A DNA stretch of 32,778 nucleotides from Gammaproteobacteria bacterium (GTDB lineage Bacteria; Pseudomonadota; Gammaproteobacteria; SZUA-140), in contig WFNO01000028.1 of the NCBI GenBank assembly GCA_015488555.1, positions 1 through 32,778 of the forward strand. The letters run 5' to 3'. Under the pieces are notes generated by a model. The model did not search any database. It had not been told where the DNA came from and saw nothing but the letters and a program-made list of their open reading frames with translations. Below are positions 1 to 8,852 of this stretch, in pieces (the first letter of the stretch is position 1; the number at the start of each line of letters is the position of its first letter). The position numbers and the translations under genes were made by a program.

Positions 1-78
1 CTGGTGGAGGAACACTCCTCTCACACCACCACGCCTGCCGGACAGGATGCCCCCCGCACGCCCCCCTCTATCCCCTGA
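1..78 (+). CDS. 3' end of upstream gene, probably gspD (T2SS secretin), partial
   Basis: Frame 1 is open from the window edge to a TGA at 76-78 and encodes about 25 residues ending in a Thr/Pro-rich tail (key residues TTTPAGQDAPRTPPSIP). It sits directly upstream of gspE, where gspD is found in many T2SS operons, and secretins often end in a variable, low-complexity tail. There is too little sequence to recognise a domain, so the gspD identity rests on gene order alone. Confidence 0.45.
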   Translation: MVEEHSSHTTTPAGQDAPRTPPSIP

Positions 79-90
79 CGAGACTGTACC

Positions 91-1770
91 ATGCAATCCT
101 CCCTACCCCCCCCGCAGCCCATCCCGCCAGAGCCTCACAAGGGTGACGCACCCTACCCTTCTAAAGTGACCCCGCGAGGGACGCTGGAGGCGGGCCTCAG
201 GATGGAAGGTGAGGATCTGCGCCCAGCCAGAGAGACCGATATCGAAGAACCCGATACTGAAAAGGCAAGCGCTGGAACGTCGCGCCTGCCCTTCGCCTAC
301 GCCAAACGTCACGGCGTCTTGCTCACTGAACTCGATGACCGCTGTGCCCGAATCCTCTGCCGGCCCGACGTCTCGCCTCTGACCCTGTCCGAAATACGCC
401 GCCATCTGGGCCAGCCCTTGCAGCTGGAACTGGCAGCGGATGCTGAGGCCTTCGAGAGCATGCTCCAGCGCAGCTACGAGGGTGGGACTTCCCAAGCCAT
501 GCAGCTGGTGGGCGACGAACTGGACCTGTCGCGCATCGCCCAGGAAATGCCGGAACCTGAGGATTTGTTGGAGAGCGAAGACGACGCCCCTATCATCCGC
601 CTCATCAATGCCCTGCTCACGGAGGCGGTGAAAGAGAGCGCCTCCGACATTCACATCGAGCCCTATGAACACCGACTGGTGGTCCGCTTCCGGGTGGATG
701 GCGTATTGCGCGAAGTGCTAGAGCCGGCGCGTGTATTGGCACCCCTCCTGGTGTCGCGCATCAAGGTGATGGCCAAACTGGATATCGCCGAGAAACGTCT
801 GCCCCAGGACGGGCGCATCTCCCTGAAGATCGCCGGGCGGGCCGTGGACGTGCGGGTCTCCACCCTGCCCTCGGCCCATGGCGAGCGGGTAGTGCTGCGC
901 CTGCTGGACAAACAGGCCGGGCGCCTGGACCTGCGACACCTGGGCATGTCTGCCTCCGACCTGGAAAGACTGGAACGCATCATCCACCGTCCCCACGGCA
1001 TCATCCTGGTCACCGGTCCCACCGGTTCCGGCAAGACCACTTCCCTGTACGCCATGCTCACGGCCCTGAACGACAAACAGACCAACATCATGACCGTGGA
1101 GGACCCCATCGAATACCACATCGACGGGATCAGCCAGACCCAGGTACAGAGCAAGATCGACATGTCCTTCGCCCGCGGCCTGCGTGCGATCCTACGCCAG
1201 GACCCCGACATCGTCATGGTGGGCGAGATTCGCGATCTGGAGACCGCCGAGATCGCGGTACAAGCCAGTCTCACCGGTCACCTGGTGCTCTCCACCCTGC
1301 ACACCAACACCGCCATCGGGGCGGTGACGCGTCTGCGCGACATGGGTGTGGAACCCTTCCTGCTCGCCTCCAGCCTCATCGGGGTACTGGCCCAGCGCCT
1401 GGTACGTCTGTTGTGCCACCAGTGCCGAGTTCCCTATGAGGCCGAGCCACGAGAGCGCAAGGCCTTGGATGTCCGCAGCGAGTCCCCCGCAGACACCGCC
1501 GGGGCCACCCAAAAGCCGCTGGTTCTGTACCGCGCCGCCGGCTGCCAAGCCTGCAACTACACCGGCTATCGGGGGCGCACGGCCATCTTCGAGCTGATCG
1601 AGATCGAAGAGCGCCTGCGCAATATGATCCACGATGGTTGCTCGGAACAGGATATGGAGCGTCATGCCCGCAGCCAGGGCCCCAGCATCTACGAAGACGG
1701 CGCGCGCAGGGTGCTGGCGGGCGACACGACCCTGGAGGAGGTGTTGCGCGTCACCCACGAGGACTATTGA
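91..1770 (+). CDS. gspE: Type II secretion ATPase GspE
   Basis: Cytoplasmic hexameric ATPase that powers assembly of the T2SS pseudopilus, docking on GspL and GspF. The N-terminal motif [13 protein letters not shown] is typical of GspE. A Walker A P-loop (GPTGSGKTT) lies near residue 309, and the Asp box and Walker B region ([12 protein letters not shown]) near 371, followed by the His-box segment [12 protein letters not shown]. The C-terminal zinc-binding tetracysteine CxxC...CxxC (CHQC and CQAC) is present and marks GspE-type ATPases. The reading from 91 gives 559 aa with a Pro-rich lead that has no clear ribosome binding site. An in-frame ATG at 202 is preceded by GGAGG (186-190, 11 nt away) and would give 522 aa, closer to the family's usual length of about 500. 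I regard 202 as the likelier true start. First complete gene of the T2SS operon here. Confidence 0.95.
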   Translation: MQSSLPPPQPIPPEPHKGDAPYPSKVTPRGTLEAGLRMEGEDLRPARETDIEEPDTEKASAGTSRLPFAYAKRHGVLLTELDDRCARILCRPDVSPLTLSEIRRHLGQPLQLELAADAEAFESMLQRSYEGGTSQAMQLVGDELDLSRIAQEMPEPEDLLESEDDAPIIRLINALLTEAVKESASDIHIEPYEHRLVVRFRVDGVLREVLEPARVLAPLLVSRIKVMAKLDIAEKRLPQDGRISLKIAGRAVDVRVSTLPSAHGERVVLRLLDKQAGRLDLRHLGMSASDLERLERIIHRPHGIILVTGPTGSGKTTSLYAMLTALNDKQTNIMTVEDPIEYHIDGISQTQVQSKIDMSFARGLRAILRQDPDIVMVGEIRDLETAEIAVQASLTGHLVLSTLHTNTAIGAVTRLRDMGVEPFLLASSLIGVLAQRLVRLLCHQCRVPYEAEPRERKALDVRSESPADTAGATQKPLVLYRAAGCQACNYTGYRGRTAIFELIEIEERLRNMIHDGCSEQDMERHARSQGPSIYEDGARRVLAGDTTLEEVLRVTHEDY

Positions 1771-1802
1771 ACATGCGCGCCGCCGGCGGAACGTGAACGG
1801 CC

Positions 1803-3020
1803 ATGGGAGCGTTCGAATACACGGCCCTGGACGCCCGGGGCAAGGAACGCAAGGGCGTGCTGGAAGGGGACGCACCCCGCCAGATCCGCCAGCAGCTGCG
1901 GGAGCGGGGCTGGGTGCCCATTTCGGTGGTGGAGGTGCGCGAGGCCCAGGAACGGTCCGCCCCGCGCCTGTGGGCCTTCCGCCAGCGGGTGAGCGCCTCC
2001 GACCTGGCCCTCATCACCCGCCAGTTCGCCACCCTGGTGCGTTCGGGCCTGCCCGTGGAGGAGGCACTGCGTGCGGTCTCCCAGCAGTGCGAGAAGGCCC
2101 GGCTCAAGAATCTCCTGCTGGCGGTGCGCTCCCGGGTGATGGAGGGTCACCCCCTGGCCGTGGCCCTGGGAGACTTCCCGCGGGTGTTCTCCGACCTCTA
2201 CCGCGCCACCATCGCCGCCGGAGAGCAGTCCGGGCACCTGGACGAGTTACTGGACAAGCTGGCTGATTACACGGAGAACCGCCAGCTGCTGCGGGACAAG
2301 ATCGTCCAGGCCCTGCTCTATCCCATCCTGGTGGTGGTGGTAGCCGTGTTGGTGGTGGTGGGTCTCATGACCTACGTGGTACCGCAGATCATTCAGGTAT
2401 TCGAGAACATGGACCAGGAACTACCGCCGCTGACCCAAGGACTCATCGCGGTGAGCGATTTCACTCGCGACAACGGCCCCCTGGTGGCGGCCCTGCTGGT
2501 GGCGCTGTTCATCGGACTGCGCCTGCTCCTGCGCCGGCCGGGCCCCAAGCGCCGCTTCCACCGATTGCTGCTGGCACTGCCGGGGGTGCGCCATCTGGTG
2601 CGGGGTCTGAACACGGCCCGCTTCGCCCGCACCCTGAGCATTCTCAGCGCCAGCGGGGTACCGGTGCTGGAGGCCCTGCGCATCTCCGCGGAGGTGGTCA
2701 CCAATCTACCCATGCGGGATGCGGTGGAGGCCGCAGCGCGCCAAGTGCGCGAGGGCAGTAGTCTGCACCGGGCGCTGGAACGCAGCGGTTACTTTCCGCC
2801 CATGACCGTGCACCTGATCGCCAGTGGCGAGGCCAGTGGCAAACTGGAGTTGATGCTGGAACGTGCCGCCAATAATCAGGAGCGGGAGCTGGAGTCCCTC
2901 ATACAGACTCTGTTGGGGCTGTTCGGTCCCCTGGTGATCCTGGTCATGGGTGGTATCGTCCTGGTCATCATCCTGGCCATGTTGCTCCCTATCATCAATC
3001 TCAACCAGCTGGTACTCTAA
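1803..3020 (+). CDS. gspF: Type II secretion inner-membrane platform protein GspF
   Basis: Polytopic inner-membrane protein that forms the T2SS platform with GspE, GspL and GspM. At 405 aa it has the usual family length. The start MGAFEYTALDARGKERKG is the classic GspF/PilC opening, followed by the two duplicated helical T2SSF domains (roughly residues 70-190 and 270-400). Hydrophobic segments are visible near residues 165-190 (run of Val), 220-240 and 372-397. It begins 32 nt after the gspE stop and is clearly in the same transcription unit. A GspF identity rather than PilC (type IV pili) follows from the gsp neighbours. No frameshift or unusual feature seen. Confidence 0.95.
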   Translation: MGAFEYTALDARGKERKGVLEGDAPRQIRQQLRERGWVPISVVEVREAQERSAPRLWAFRQRVSASDLALITRQFATLVRSGLPVEEALRAVSQQCEKARLKNLLLAVRSRVMEGHPLAVALGDFPRVFSDLYRATIAAGEQSGHLDELLDKLADYTENRQLLRDKIVQALLYPILVVVVAVLVVVGLMTYVVPQIIQVFENMDQELPPLTQGLIAVSDFTRDNGPLVAALLVALFIGLRLLLRRPGPKRRFHRLLLALPGVRHLVRGLNTARFARTLSILSASGVPVLEALRISAEVVTNLPMRDAVEAAARQVREGSSLHRALERSGYFPPMTVHLIASGEASGKLELMLERAANNQERELESLIQTLLGLFGPLVILVMGGIVLVIILAMLLPIINLNQLVL

Positions 3021-3046
3021 CCGAGACAAACGATGGAAAAGGAATC

Positions 3047-3463
3047 ATGCGCTTCACGAACCGACGAACAGCCACACGCACCGCCGGGCGCGGTTTCACA
3101 CTCATAGAGGTCCTGGTGGTGGTGGTGATCCTGGGCATTCTGGCAGCCATCATCGTGCCCAACATCATGGACCGGCCTGCGGCCGCCAAGATCACCAAGG
3201 CCAAGGCGGACATCCGCGCCATCGAGAGCGCCCTCAACATGTACAGGCTGGACAAGCACGACTACCCCAGCACAGACGAGGGCCTGGAAGCACTGGTGCC
3301 TGACTACCTGCCGCGCCTGCCCAAGGATCCCTGGGACCGGCCTTATCAGTATCTGAACCCCGGTACCCACGGACCCATCGACATCTACACCCTGGGCCGC
3401 GACGGCCAGCCAGGCGGTGAAGGGGAAGATGCGGATCTGGGCAACTGGAACATCGAACAGTAA
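3047..3463 (+). CDS. gspG: Major pseudopilin GspG
   Basis: Main subunit of the periplasmic T2SS pseudopilus. The prepilin leader is followed by the cleavage and methylation motif G16-FTLIE, with Glu at +5 of the mature protein, and a long hydrophobic helix rich in Val and Ile. The C-terminal part contains the typical GspG segment SALNMYRLDKHDYPSTDEGLEAL and ends in an Asp/Gly-rich stretch (DGQPGGEGEDADLGNW) resembling the calcium-binding loop of GspG. The protein is 138 aa, normal for the family. It starts 26 nt after gspF; GGAAA lies just upstream of the ATG. Processing by the prepilin peptidase GspO/PilD is expected, but that gene is not in the window. Confidence 0.95.
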   Translation: MRFTNRRTATRTAGRGFTLIEVLVVVVILGILAAIIVPNIMDRPAAAKITKAKADIRAIESALNMYRLDKHDYPSTDEGLEALVPDYLPRLPKDPWDRPYQYLNPGTHGPIDIYTLGRDGQPGGEGEDADLGNWNIEQ

Positions 3464-4016
3464 CCCTTTCCACAGGACCGGGATCCAGCGTCCCTGCTCT
3501 GCCCTTTGCATCCGGCCGCGGGGCTTCACTCTCCTGGAAGTACTGGTGGTGGTGCTCATCGTGGGCATCGTGGTGGGGCTGCTGGTACCCGCCTTCACTG
3601 GTACTGCGCGCCGCGATCTGGAGACCGAGGCCCAGCGCCTGGCGGCCCTGCTGCGCCTTGCATCAGAAGAGGCGGTGCTGCAGGGCCAGGAATACGCCGT
3701 GGAACTGGCCCCGGACGGTTACCGTTTCCTGGCCCTCGGGTCAGGGGGATGGCAGCCCGTACAGGATCCGCTGCTGCGCCCCCGCGAACTACCTGCCTCC
3801 CTGCGCCTGGAGGTGTTCTACGAAGGCGAACGCTTCGATTTTTTTCTACATCGGGAACAAGCACCAACGGCTGCACAGGAGACTCTGCCTCGTCTCTACA
3901 TCCTCTCCAGCGGGGAGATGACCCCGCTGGAAATCCTGCTCAGCGACACCGAGGGCGACGCCGGCAACTACCGCATCCAGGTGGAACTACACGGGAGGAT
4001 TCGACTTGAAGGCTGA
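3417..4016 (+). CDS. gspH: Minor pseudopilin GspH
   Basis: Minor pseudopilin thought to sit near the tip of the T2SS pseudopilus. The prepilin motif RG-FTLLE (Gly36/Phe37 from the first possible start) is followed by a hydrophobic helix (VLVVVLIVGIVVGLLVPAF), and a GspH-like beta-rich domain continues to residue 199. The start is unclear. GTG at 3417 and ATG at 3429 both overlap the end of gspG, giving an unusually long leader of 31-35 residues, and no canonical start codon lies in frame between 3429 and the motif. AAGGGGA lies only a few bases before the 3429 ATG. Translational coupling to gspG is likely. Confidence 0.88.
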   Translation: MKGKMRIWATGTSNSNPFHRTGIQRPCSALCIRPRGFTLLEVLVVVLIVGIVVGLLVPAFTGTARRDLETEAQRLAALLRLASEEAVLQGQEYAVELAPDGYRFLALGSGGWQPVQDPLLRPRELPASLRLEVFYEGERFDFFLHREQAPTAAQETLPRLYILSSGEMTPLEILLSDTEGDAGNYRIQVELHGRIRLEG

Positions 4017-4428
4017 ACGCCACTGGGCCTGCGCCCGCCAAGGTGGCCGTCCTGGTTCCGTCGCCGCTGGCGGTTTCACCCTGCTGGAGATCCTGGTGGC
4101 CCTGGCAGTGGTGGCCATCGCCCTCGGCGCCCTGGTGAGCCAGGCGAGCCAGAGCCTGGACCACACCGCCCACCTGCGCGAGCACACGCTCGCCCATTGG
4201 GTAGCCATGAACCTCGTGGCCGAACGCCAGCTCGCCCCCCAATGGCCGCGCGTGGGAGTGGAACGAGGCAGCGCCCTGATGGCGGACCGTGAGTGGTTCT
4301 GGCTGGTGACCGTCTCGGAGACGGCGGACCGCAACGTGCGCCGCCTGGACGTGGAAGTACATGGCGATGCGCGCCGGCAACGGGCGCTGGCCCATCTCAT
4401 CGCCTACGTGGGAAGACCATTACCGTGA
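4006..4428 (+). CDS. gspI: Minor pseudopilin GspI
   Basis: Minor pseudopilin that forms the tip complex with GspJ and GspK. The prepilin site GG-FTLLEIL (Gly23/Phe24) with Glu at +5 is followed by a hydrophobic helix ending in ALVSQASQSLDHTAHL, and the conserved AMNLVAERQL segment recalls the family pattern A-N-x(4)-E. The length is 140 aa. The only suitable start is a TTG at 4006, 11 nt inside the 3' end of gspH and preceded by GGGAGGATTC, so translation is probably coupled to gspH. The next gene overlaps its stop codon (GTGA). Confidence 0.92.
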   Translation: MKAERHWACARQGGRPGSVAAGGFTLLEILVALAVVAIALGALVSQASQSLDHTAHLREHTLAHWVAMNLVAERQLAPQWPRVGVERGSALMADREWFWLVTVSETADRNVRRLDVEVHGDARRQRALAHLIAYVGRPLP

Positions 4429-5096
4429 AACGACTCGCGAGCAATGGCATGAACGCGCGGGGGTTCACACTCACGGAGTTGCTAGTGGCCCTGGGCCTCT
4501 TCGCCGTCTTGTCGCTGATCGCCTACCAGGGCTTGCAGGTGATCCTCGAAGGGCGCGCGCGCACGTCAGCAGAAGGCGACCGCATTCATGCCCTACAGAC
4601 TCTTTTCTCTATCCTGGGCCGGGACCTGGAACAGACCATCTCGCGGGCGGTCCGTGACGGCTTTGGCGATCTCCAACCGGCCCTCCTCGGAGACAGCGGG
4701 CGGCTGGAATTCACCCGGGCGGGGCTGCGCAATCCGGCCGCCTTTCGCCGCAGCCACCTGCAGCGGGTGGCCTACCGCCTGGAGGAGAACCGCCTGCTGC
4801 GCCTGACCTGGCCTGTACTGGATCGCGCGCCCGACAGCCTGCCGCGCGAGGTCACCCTGGCCTCCGGCATCGAGGAATTGGAATTTCGCTATCTCGATAC
4901 CCAGCGGCTCTGGTCGAGCCAATGGCCACCTAGCGTCCTGTCCGGCTCGATAGCAGGCGGCGAATCACTGCCGCCCTTGCCCCTGGCCGTAGAGGTCAAC
5001 CTCACCGTGCACGGTTGGGGCCGGCTCCAGCGCCTGTTCCTCCTGCCTCAGACAATTGTTGTAGAATCGCAGCAGAATGAAGCCCAGAACACATAA
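4425..5096 (+). CDS. gspJ: Minor pseudopilin GspJ
   Basis: Minor pseudopilin of the GspI-J-K tip complex. I chose the GTG at 4425, which overlaps the gspI stop as GTGA and gives a 12-residue leader before the prepilin site G13/FTLTELL with Glu at +5. An internal ATG at 4449 (MNARGFTL) is the alternative. The open frame extends further upstream, but that part lies inside gspI. The protein is 223 aa; after the hydrophobic helix (LFAVLSLIAYQGLQVIL) it carries the GspJ pattern RDLEQTISRAVRD and a later beta-rich domain. Its 3' end overlaps gspK by 20 nt. Confidence 0.92.
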   Translation: MKRLASNGMNARGFTLTELLVALGLFAVLSLIAYQGLQVILEGRARTSAEGDRIHALQTLFSILGRDLEQTISRAVRDGFGDLQPALLGDSGRLEFTRAGLRNPAAFRRSHLQRVAYRLEENRLLRLTWPVLDRAPDSLPREVTLASGIEELEFRYLDTQRLWSSQWPPSVLSGSIAGGESLPPLPLAVEVNLTVHGWGRLQRLFLLPQTIVVESQQNEAQNT

Positions 5097-6048
5097 GAGG
5101 CGCGCGGGCTGGGGGCGCCACCCGGTCGGCCGGCGCCAGCGCGGGGTGGCCCTCGTCACCGCCCTGTTGGTCACCGCTGTCGCCACCCTCGCTGCGGTGA
5201 CCATGGCCTCCCGCCTGCAGCTGGACATCCGCCGCACCGGAAATGTCCTGGAACGAGATCAAGCCTATCTTTTCGGCCTGGGCGTGGAGGCCTGGGCCCG
5301 CCAGATCCTGGCCGAAGACCGGCGCAATTCCAACACCGATCACCTCGGTGAGGATTGGGCCACGGTGTTGCCGCCGCTCGCTGTAGAAGGCGCGGTGGTA
5401 AGCGGCGCCTTGGAAGACCTGCAAGGCCGTTTCAATCTCAATAATCTGGTACGCGACGGCCGTCCCAGTGAACCCGACATCGAGCGCTTCCGCCGCCTGT
5501 TGCGGGCCCTGGAACTGGAGGAGGGAGTGGCCCGAGCCGTGACGGACTGGCTGGACCGCGACGACGAACCTGCCTTTCCAGATGGCGCAGAGGACCTCAC
5601 CTATTTGCTGGAAAACCCGCCCTACCGCACTCCCAACGCGCCCCTGGCCAGCGCCAGTGAATTGCTGCTGATCCAGGGCATGGACCGCGCCACTTACGAG
5701 ACCCTGCGCCCCCATGTCACTGCCTTGCCGGTACCCACACCCATCAACGTGAACACTGCCACCATTCCCGTGCTCATGTCCCTGGCTGAAGACCTCACCC
5801 GTACCGACGCCGAACTGCTGGCAGAAGGACGCGGCGAACAAGGATACGAGAACATCGACCAGTTCATGAACCAGCCGCCCTTCCGGGACTTCGCCGGCCA
5901 GGTGACCGACATCTCGGTCACCAGCGACTACTTCCTGCTGCGCGCACAGGTGCAATACGGCCGCAGCCGCGTACAGCTCTATAGCCTCCTCGCCCGCAAC
6001 CCGCAGGCCGGGGTGCGAGTGGCGGCGCGCGCCCAAGGGGTTTGGTGA
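5077..6048 (+). CDS. gspK: Minor pseudopilin GspK
   Basis: Large minor pseudopilin capping the T2SS pseudopilus. The leader is rich in Arg and Lys and ends in RG-VALVTALL; the +5 residue is Thr rather than Glu, which is the known hallmark of GspK. The mature part contains the ERDQAYLFGLGVEAWARQIL helix, the LQGRFNLNNLV segment, and the helix-hairpin-helix-like alpha domain around DWLDRDDEP and INVNTATIPVLMSL. The length of 323 aa is usual. ATG at 5077 lies inside the end of gspJ, preceded by AGCAG; the stop overlaps the next start as TGATG. All features support a functional protein. Confidence 0.94.
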   Translation: MKPRTHKRRAGWGRHPVGRRQRGVALVTALLVTAVATLAAVTMASRLQLDIRRTGNVLERDQAYLFGLGVEAWARQILAEDRRNSNTDHLGEDWATVLPPLAVEGAVVSGALEDLQGRFNLNNLVRDGRPSEPDIERFRRLLRALELEEGVARAVTDWLDRDDEPAFPDGAEDLTYLLENPPYRTPNAPLASASELLLIQGMDRATYETLRPHVTALPVPTPINVNTATIPVLMSLAEDLTRTDAELLAEGRGEQGYENIDQFMNQPPFRDFAGQVTDISVTSDYFLLRAQVQYGRSRVQLYSLLARNPQAGVRVAARAQGVW

Positions 6049-7301
6049 TGCGCCCCACGCTGTTCATCCGCCTGCCGGAAGCAGCGGAGGATCCCGTGGC
6101 CTGGCTGATCCGCGACAGCGGCGAGGAAAACGAGATGGCCGCCGCGGAACACGCGCGGCTGGAAGACATTTCGCTGCACGCACCGGGCCGGCGTGTGGTG
6201 GTGCTGGCACCCGCCGCGCGCATCCTGCTCACCCAGACCCGCATTCCCAGCCGCAACCGCCAGCGCATCCTCAACGCCCTGCCCTACGCCCTGGAAGACC
6301 AGCTGGCCGAAGAGGTGGAGCGGCTTCATTTCGCCCTCGGCCAGCGGGAAGCGGACGGCACCCTGCAGGTGGCGGTGGTGGCGCGGCGTTGCCTCGCCGA
6401 CTGGATCGCCCGCCTGCGGGCCTGCGACATCGAACCCGATGCCCTGGTGCCGGATCTACTCTGCCTGCCCTGGGAGGCGGGCCACTGGAGCGCCCTGGAG
6501 GAGCGGCACCAGACCCTGATCCGCACGAGCCTCCAAGCCGGCCTGGCGGCGGACAACGAGAATTTGGAAACGATGCTGCGTCTGATGCTGGCGGAACACA
6601 CGGAGGAAGGGCGTCCCGCTACCATCCGCTGGTACCAGGCACCGGGAGCGGAGGATCCGCCTTTCACCGCGGTGGACGGTGTGAACCTTCTGCCCCACCA
6701 TCTCGAAGAAAATCCCCTGGGACTGCTGGCCGGCGCCTACGACCCCACCCGCAGCATCGACCTGCTCCAGGGGGAATTCAGCCGCCACGAACGCCTGGGC
6801 CGCCTGTGGCGACCCTGGCGGGCCACGGCGGCCCTGCTCCTGGTCCTGCTGGCCGTGTCCGCAGCCGGCACCGCGGCTGATTACTGGCGCCTGCAGCGGG
6901 AACGGGCGCAGCTCCAGCAGCACATCGAGCGCATCTATCTGGACACCTTCCCCGAGGCCAGGCGCGTGGTCGACGCCCGCGTGCAGATGGAACGCCGCCT
7001 AGCCGCCCTGCGCAGCGGCGGCAGCGGCACGCAAGGCGGGTTCCTGGAGCTGTTGCGGCGCGTGGGCCCGGCGCTCAAGGCCGTACAGGCCGTGGAACTG
7101 CGGCGCCTCGCCTACCGCGAGGGACGCCTGGACCTGGCCCTGCGTGTGCGCGACCTGCAACACCTGGACCGGCTCAAGCAGCGCCTCGGCGAGGCCCAGG
7201 GACTGGAAGTGGAAATCCAGTCCGCCAGCGCCCGGGACGACCGGGTGGAGGCACGACTGTCCATACGCCCCCGGCAGGGCGCCGGTAAGGGGGGCGTGTG
7301 A
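6048..7301 (+). CDS. gspL: Type II secretion inner-membrane protein GspL
   Basis: Bitopic T2SS platform protein whose cytoplasmic actin-like domain recruits GspE. The ATG at 6048 overlaps the gspK stop (TGATG) and gives 417 aa; TTG 6042 and GTG 6045 are in-frame alternatives. The N-terminal two thirds form the cytoplasmic domain, including the GspL-typical run RILLTQTRIPSRNRQR and the segment NALPYALEDQLAE. A single membrane helix lies near residues 258-280 (ATAALLLVLLAVSAAG), followed by a coiled region and a small periplasmic ferredoxin-like domain. It is translationally linked to gspM through a GTGA overlap. Confidence 0.92.
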   Translation: MRPTLFIRLPEAAEDPVAWLIRDSGEENEMAAAEHARLEDISLHAPGRRVVVLAPAARILLTQTRIPSRNRQRILNALPYALEDQLAEEVERLHFALGQREADGTLQVAVVARRCLADWIARLRACDIEPDALVPDLLCLPWEAGHWSALEERHQTLIRTSLQAGLAADNENLETMLRLMLAEHTEEGRPATIRWYQAPGAEDPPFTAVDGVNLLPHHLEENPLGLLAGAYDPTRSIDLLQGEFSRHERLGRLWRPWRATAALLLVLLAVSAAGTAADYWRLQRERAQLQQHIERIYLDTFPEARRVVDARVQMERRLAALRSGGSGTQGGFLELLRRVGPALKAVQAVELRRLAYREGRLDLALRVRDLQHLDRLKQRLGEAQGLEVEIQSASARDDRVEARLSIRPRQGAGKGGV

Positions 7302-7789
7302 AGGAGTGGCTGGCCCGGCTCGCCTCCCGCGAGCGCCGCGGCCTGCTCGTGGGGGCGGGCCTGCTCCTGGCGGTGCTGCTCTATCTCCTGGCCTGGCTGC
7401 CCTTCAGCCGCGAAGTGGAGCGCCTGCGCACCACGGTGGCCGAACAACGGACCCTGGCCGCCTGGATGGAACAGGCCGCGCGCGAGGCCCAGCGCCTGCG
7501 CCGCCTGCGTGCCGCCTCGAGCCAGGGGCGCGCGCACCGCTCCCTGCTCTCGCTCTCCGACCAGACCGCCAGGGAGCGCGGCCTGGGCGGGGCCATCAAG
7601 CGCGTGGAACCGGAGGGCCAGGACAAGGTGCGCATCCGCCTGGAGGCAGCGGCCTTCGACGACCTCGTCCGCTGGCTGGAACAATTGCAGATCAGCCATG
7701 GCGTGCGCATCCTGCGCATCACCGTGGAGGCACGGGAGACGCCGGGACTGGTGGATGCCCGGCTGACCCTGGCGGAGGGCGCCTCGTGA
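7298..7789 (+). CDS. gspM: Type II secretion inner-membrane protein GspM
   Basis: Small bitopic partner of GspL in the T2SS inner-membrane platform. GTG start at 7298 overlaps the gspL stop (GTGA). The protein has 163 aa: a short cytoplasmic N-terminus (LARLASRERRG), a membrane helix at about residues 13-34 (GLLVGAGLLLAVLLYLLAWLPF), a charged coiled-coil stretch, and a C-terminal ferredoxin-like fold with the family-typical segment FDDLVRWLEQLQISHGVRI. Sequence conservation in this family is low, so the call leans on topology, motif and position between gspL and gspN. Confidence 0.9.
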   Translation: MKEWLARLASRERRGLLVGAGLLLAVLLYLLAWLPFSREVERLRTTVAEQRTLAAWMEQAAREAQRLRRLRAASSQGRAHRSLLSLSDQTARERGLGGAIKRVEPEGQDKVRIRLEAAAFDDLVRWLEQLQISHGVRILRITVEARETPGLVDARLTLAEGAS

Positions 7790-8688
7790 AGCAGGGCCTG
7801 GCCTACCTGTTCCTCGGCCTGGTGGCCTACGTGGTCTTCCTGGTGGTGAAACTGCCCGCCCAGCAGCTCTACGGCCGCCTGGCACCCGCCCTCGAATCGC
7901 GCCTGCCCTTGCAGCTCCATCAGCTGGAAGGCCCCTGGTGGGACGGGCGCGCGCGCCAGGTGGTCTGGGACCGGCGCAGCTTCGAAGACCTGCGCTGGCG
8001 CCTGCACGCTCCGGACCTGCTGCGCGGCCGCCTGGCCTTCCGCCTGGACCTGGCCCTGCCGCCCATCGAGGAAATGGGAGGGGAGAATGGAAGCGGGGCG
8101 GGCGGGGCGACACCGGCACCCCGCGTGCAGGTCGTGGCCGCTCTCGCCCCGGACGGCACGCTGTACCTGTACGACGGCCGCACGCGCGTGGGCCTGGCCC
8201 TGCTGGACCGGCTCTTCAATCCGGCGCCCCTGGGCCTGCGGGGCGGCCTGCGCCTGGAGCTGCAGCACCTGGTGTGGGCGGGGGGGACCATCCCTACCGG
8301 CAGCGACGGCGGTCAGACGGGCACTCCGGCAGGCGGTGGGCCCTCGAAAGGCCGCCTGGTGGAACTGGAGGCCACCGTGCGACTGGAGGGCGTGGGCCTG
8401 GGCCCGCCCGTGGACGTGCAGCTGGGTGATTTCCTCGCCACCTTCAGCACCGCCCGCGAAGGCGAAGGCCTCGTGGAAGGCAAGATCGAGGACCAGGGCG
8501 GACCCTTGCAGGTACAGGGCTTGGTGCGTATCCGGCCCGACGGCAGCTACCGGCTCACGGCGGAACTGGCGGCGCGCGACCCCCAGCAGCGGGCCATCGT
8601 CCAGGCCCTCAAACTGCTGGGCAACCCCAGCCCGGCGGGCAAGGTCTCGGTGGTACGCACCGGGCGGTTGGCGTTCTTCGGAAGATAG
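7786..8688 (+). CDS. gspN: Type II secretion protein GspN
   Basis: Accessory T2SS protein of uncertain role, present in only some systems. The GTG at 7786 overlaps the gspM stop (GTGA) and gives 300 aa. The frame is open further upstream but that part is antiparallel noise within gspL and gspM. An N-terminal membrane anchor (LAYLFLGLVAYVVFLVVKLPAQQLY) precedes a periplasmic beta-rich domain with the GspN-typical segments LEGPWWDGRA and LRWRL, and it ends in KVSVVRTGRLAFFGR. A Gly-rich loop (ENGSGAGGATPAP) interrupts the domain. Last gene of the operon; the following gene, rho, is convergent. Confidence 0.88.
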   Translation: MKQGLAYLFLGLVAYVVFLVVKLPAQQLYGRLAPALESRLPLQLHQLEGPWWDGRARQVVWDRRSFEDLRWRLHAPDLLRGRLAFRLDLALPPIEEMGGENGSGAGGATPAPRVQVVAALAPDGTLYLYDGRTRVGLALLDRLFNPAPLGLRGGLRLELQHLVWAGGTIPTGSDGGQTGTPAGGGPSKGRLVELEATVRLEGVGLGPPVDVQLGDFLATFSTAREGEGLVEGKIEDQGGPLQVQGLVRIRPDGSYRLTAELAARDPQQRAIVQALKLLGNPSPAGKVSVVRTGRLAFFGR

Positions 8689-8852
8689 AAGACGGGGAAC
8701 GGAAGACAGCGATCGGACATCAGGAGACAGGAAGCAGATACTCAGAAAAAGGGTTGTTCTTTCAATCGAAGTAACGAGACGAATCTACAGTACTCCGACC
8801 TCTGTCTTTCTGTCTTTCTGTCTTTCTGTCTTTTTGTCCTTCGTCCTCTGAA
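8689..8852. other. gspN-rho convergent intergenic region
   Basis: This 164-nt spacer lies between the convergent gspN and rho genes. Its left half is purine-rich with repeated GGAAGACAG-like words (8690-8745); its right half is pyrimidine-rich (8797-8850). Copies of GACAG on the left are complementary to CTGTC on the right, so transcripts could pair across it. There is no clear hairpin with a U-tract, which would suit factor-dependent termination, but that is inference. Confidence 0.5.
8805..8836 (+). repeat. Tandem octamer repeat TCTTTCTG x4
   Basis: Four consecutive copies of the 8-bp unit TCTTTCTG, the last degenerate (TCTTTTTG), followed by further C/T-rich sequence up to 8850. It lies just past the end of rho on the opposite strand and 116 nt beyond the gspN stop. 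In a gspN transcript this would be an unstructured, C/U-rich and G-poor stretch. Tandem units of this kind are prone to copy-number change. Confidence 0.85.

Noticed and set aside
5002-6036. 344-codon open frame on the - strand opposite gspK
   Set aside because: Antisense shadow of a well-supported gsp gene; no domain recognised.
8797-8850. Possible CRISPR-like array in the octamer repeat
   Set aside because: Units are 8 bp and directly adjacent with no spacers, so this is a simple tandem repeat.
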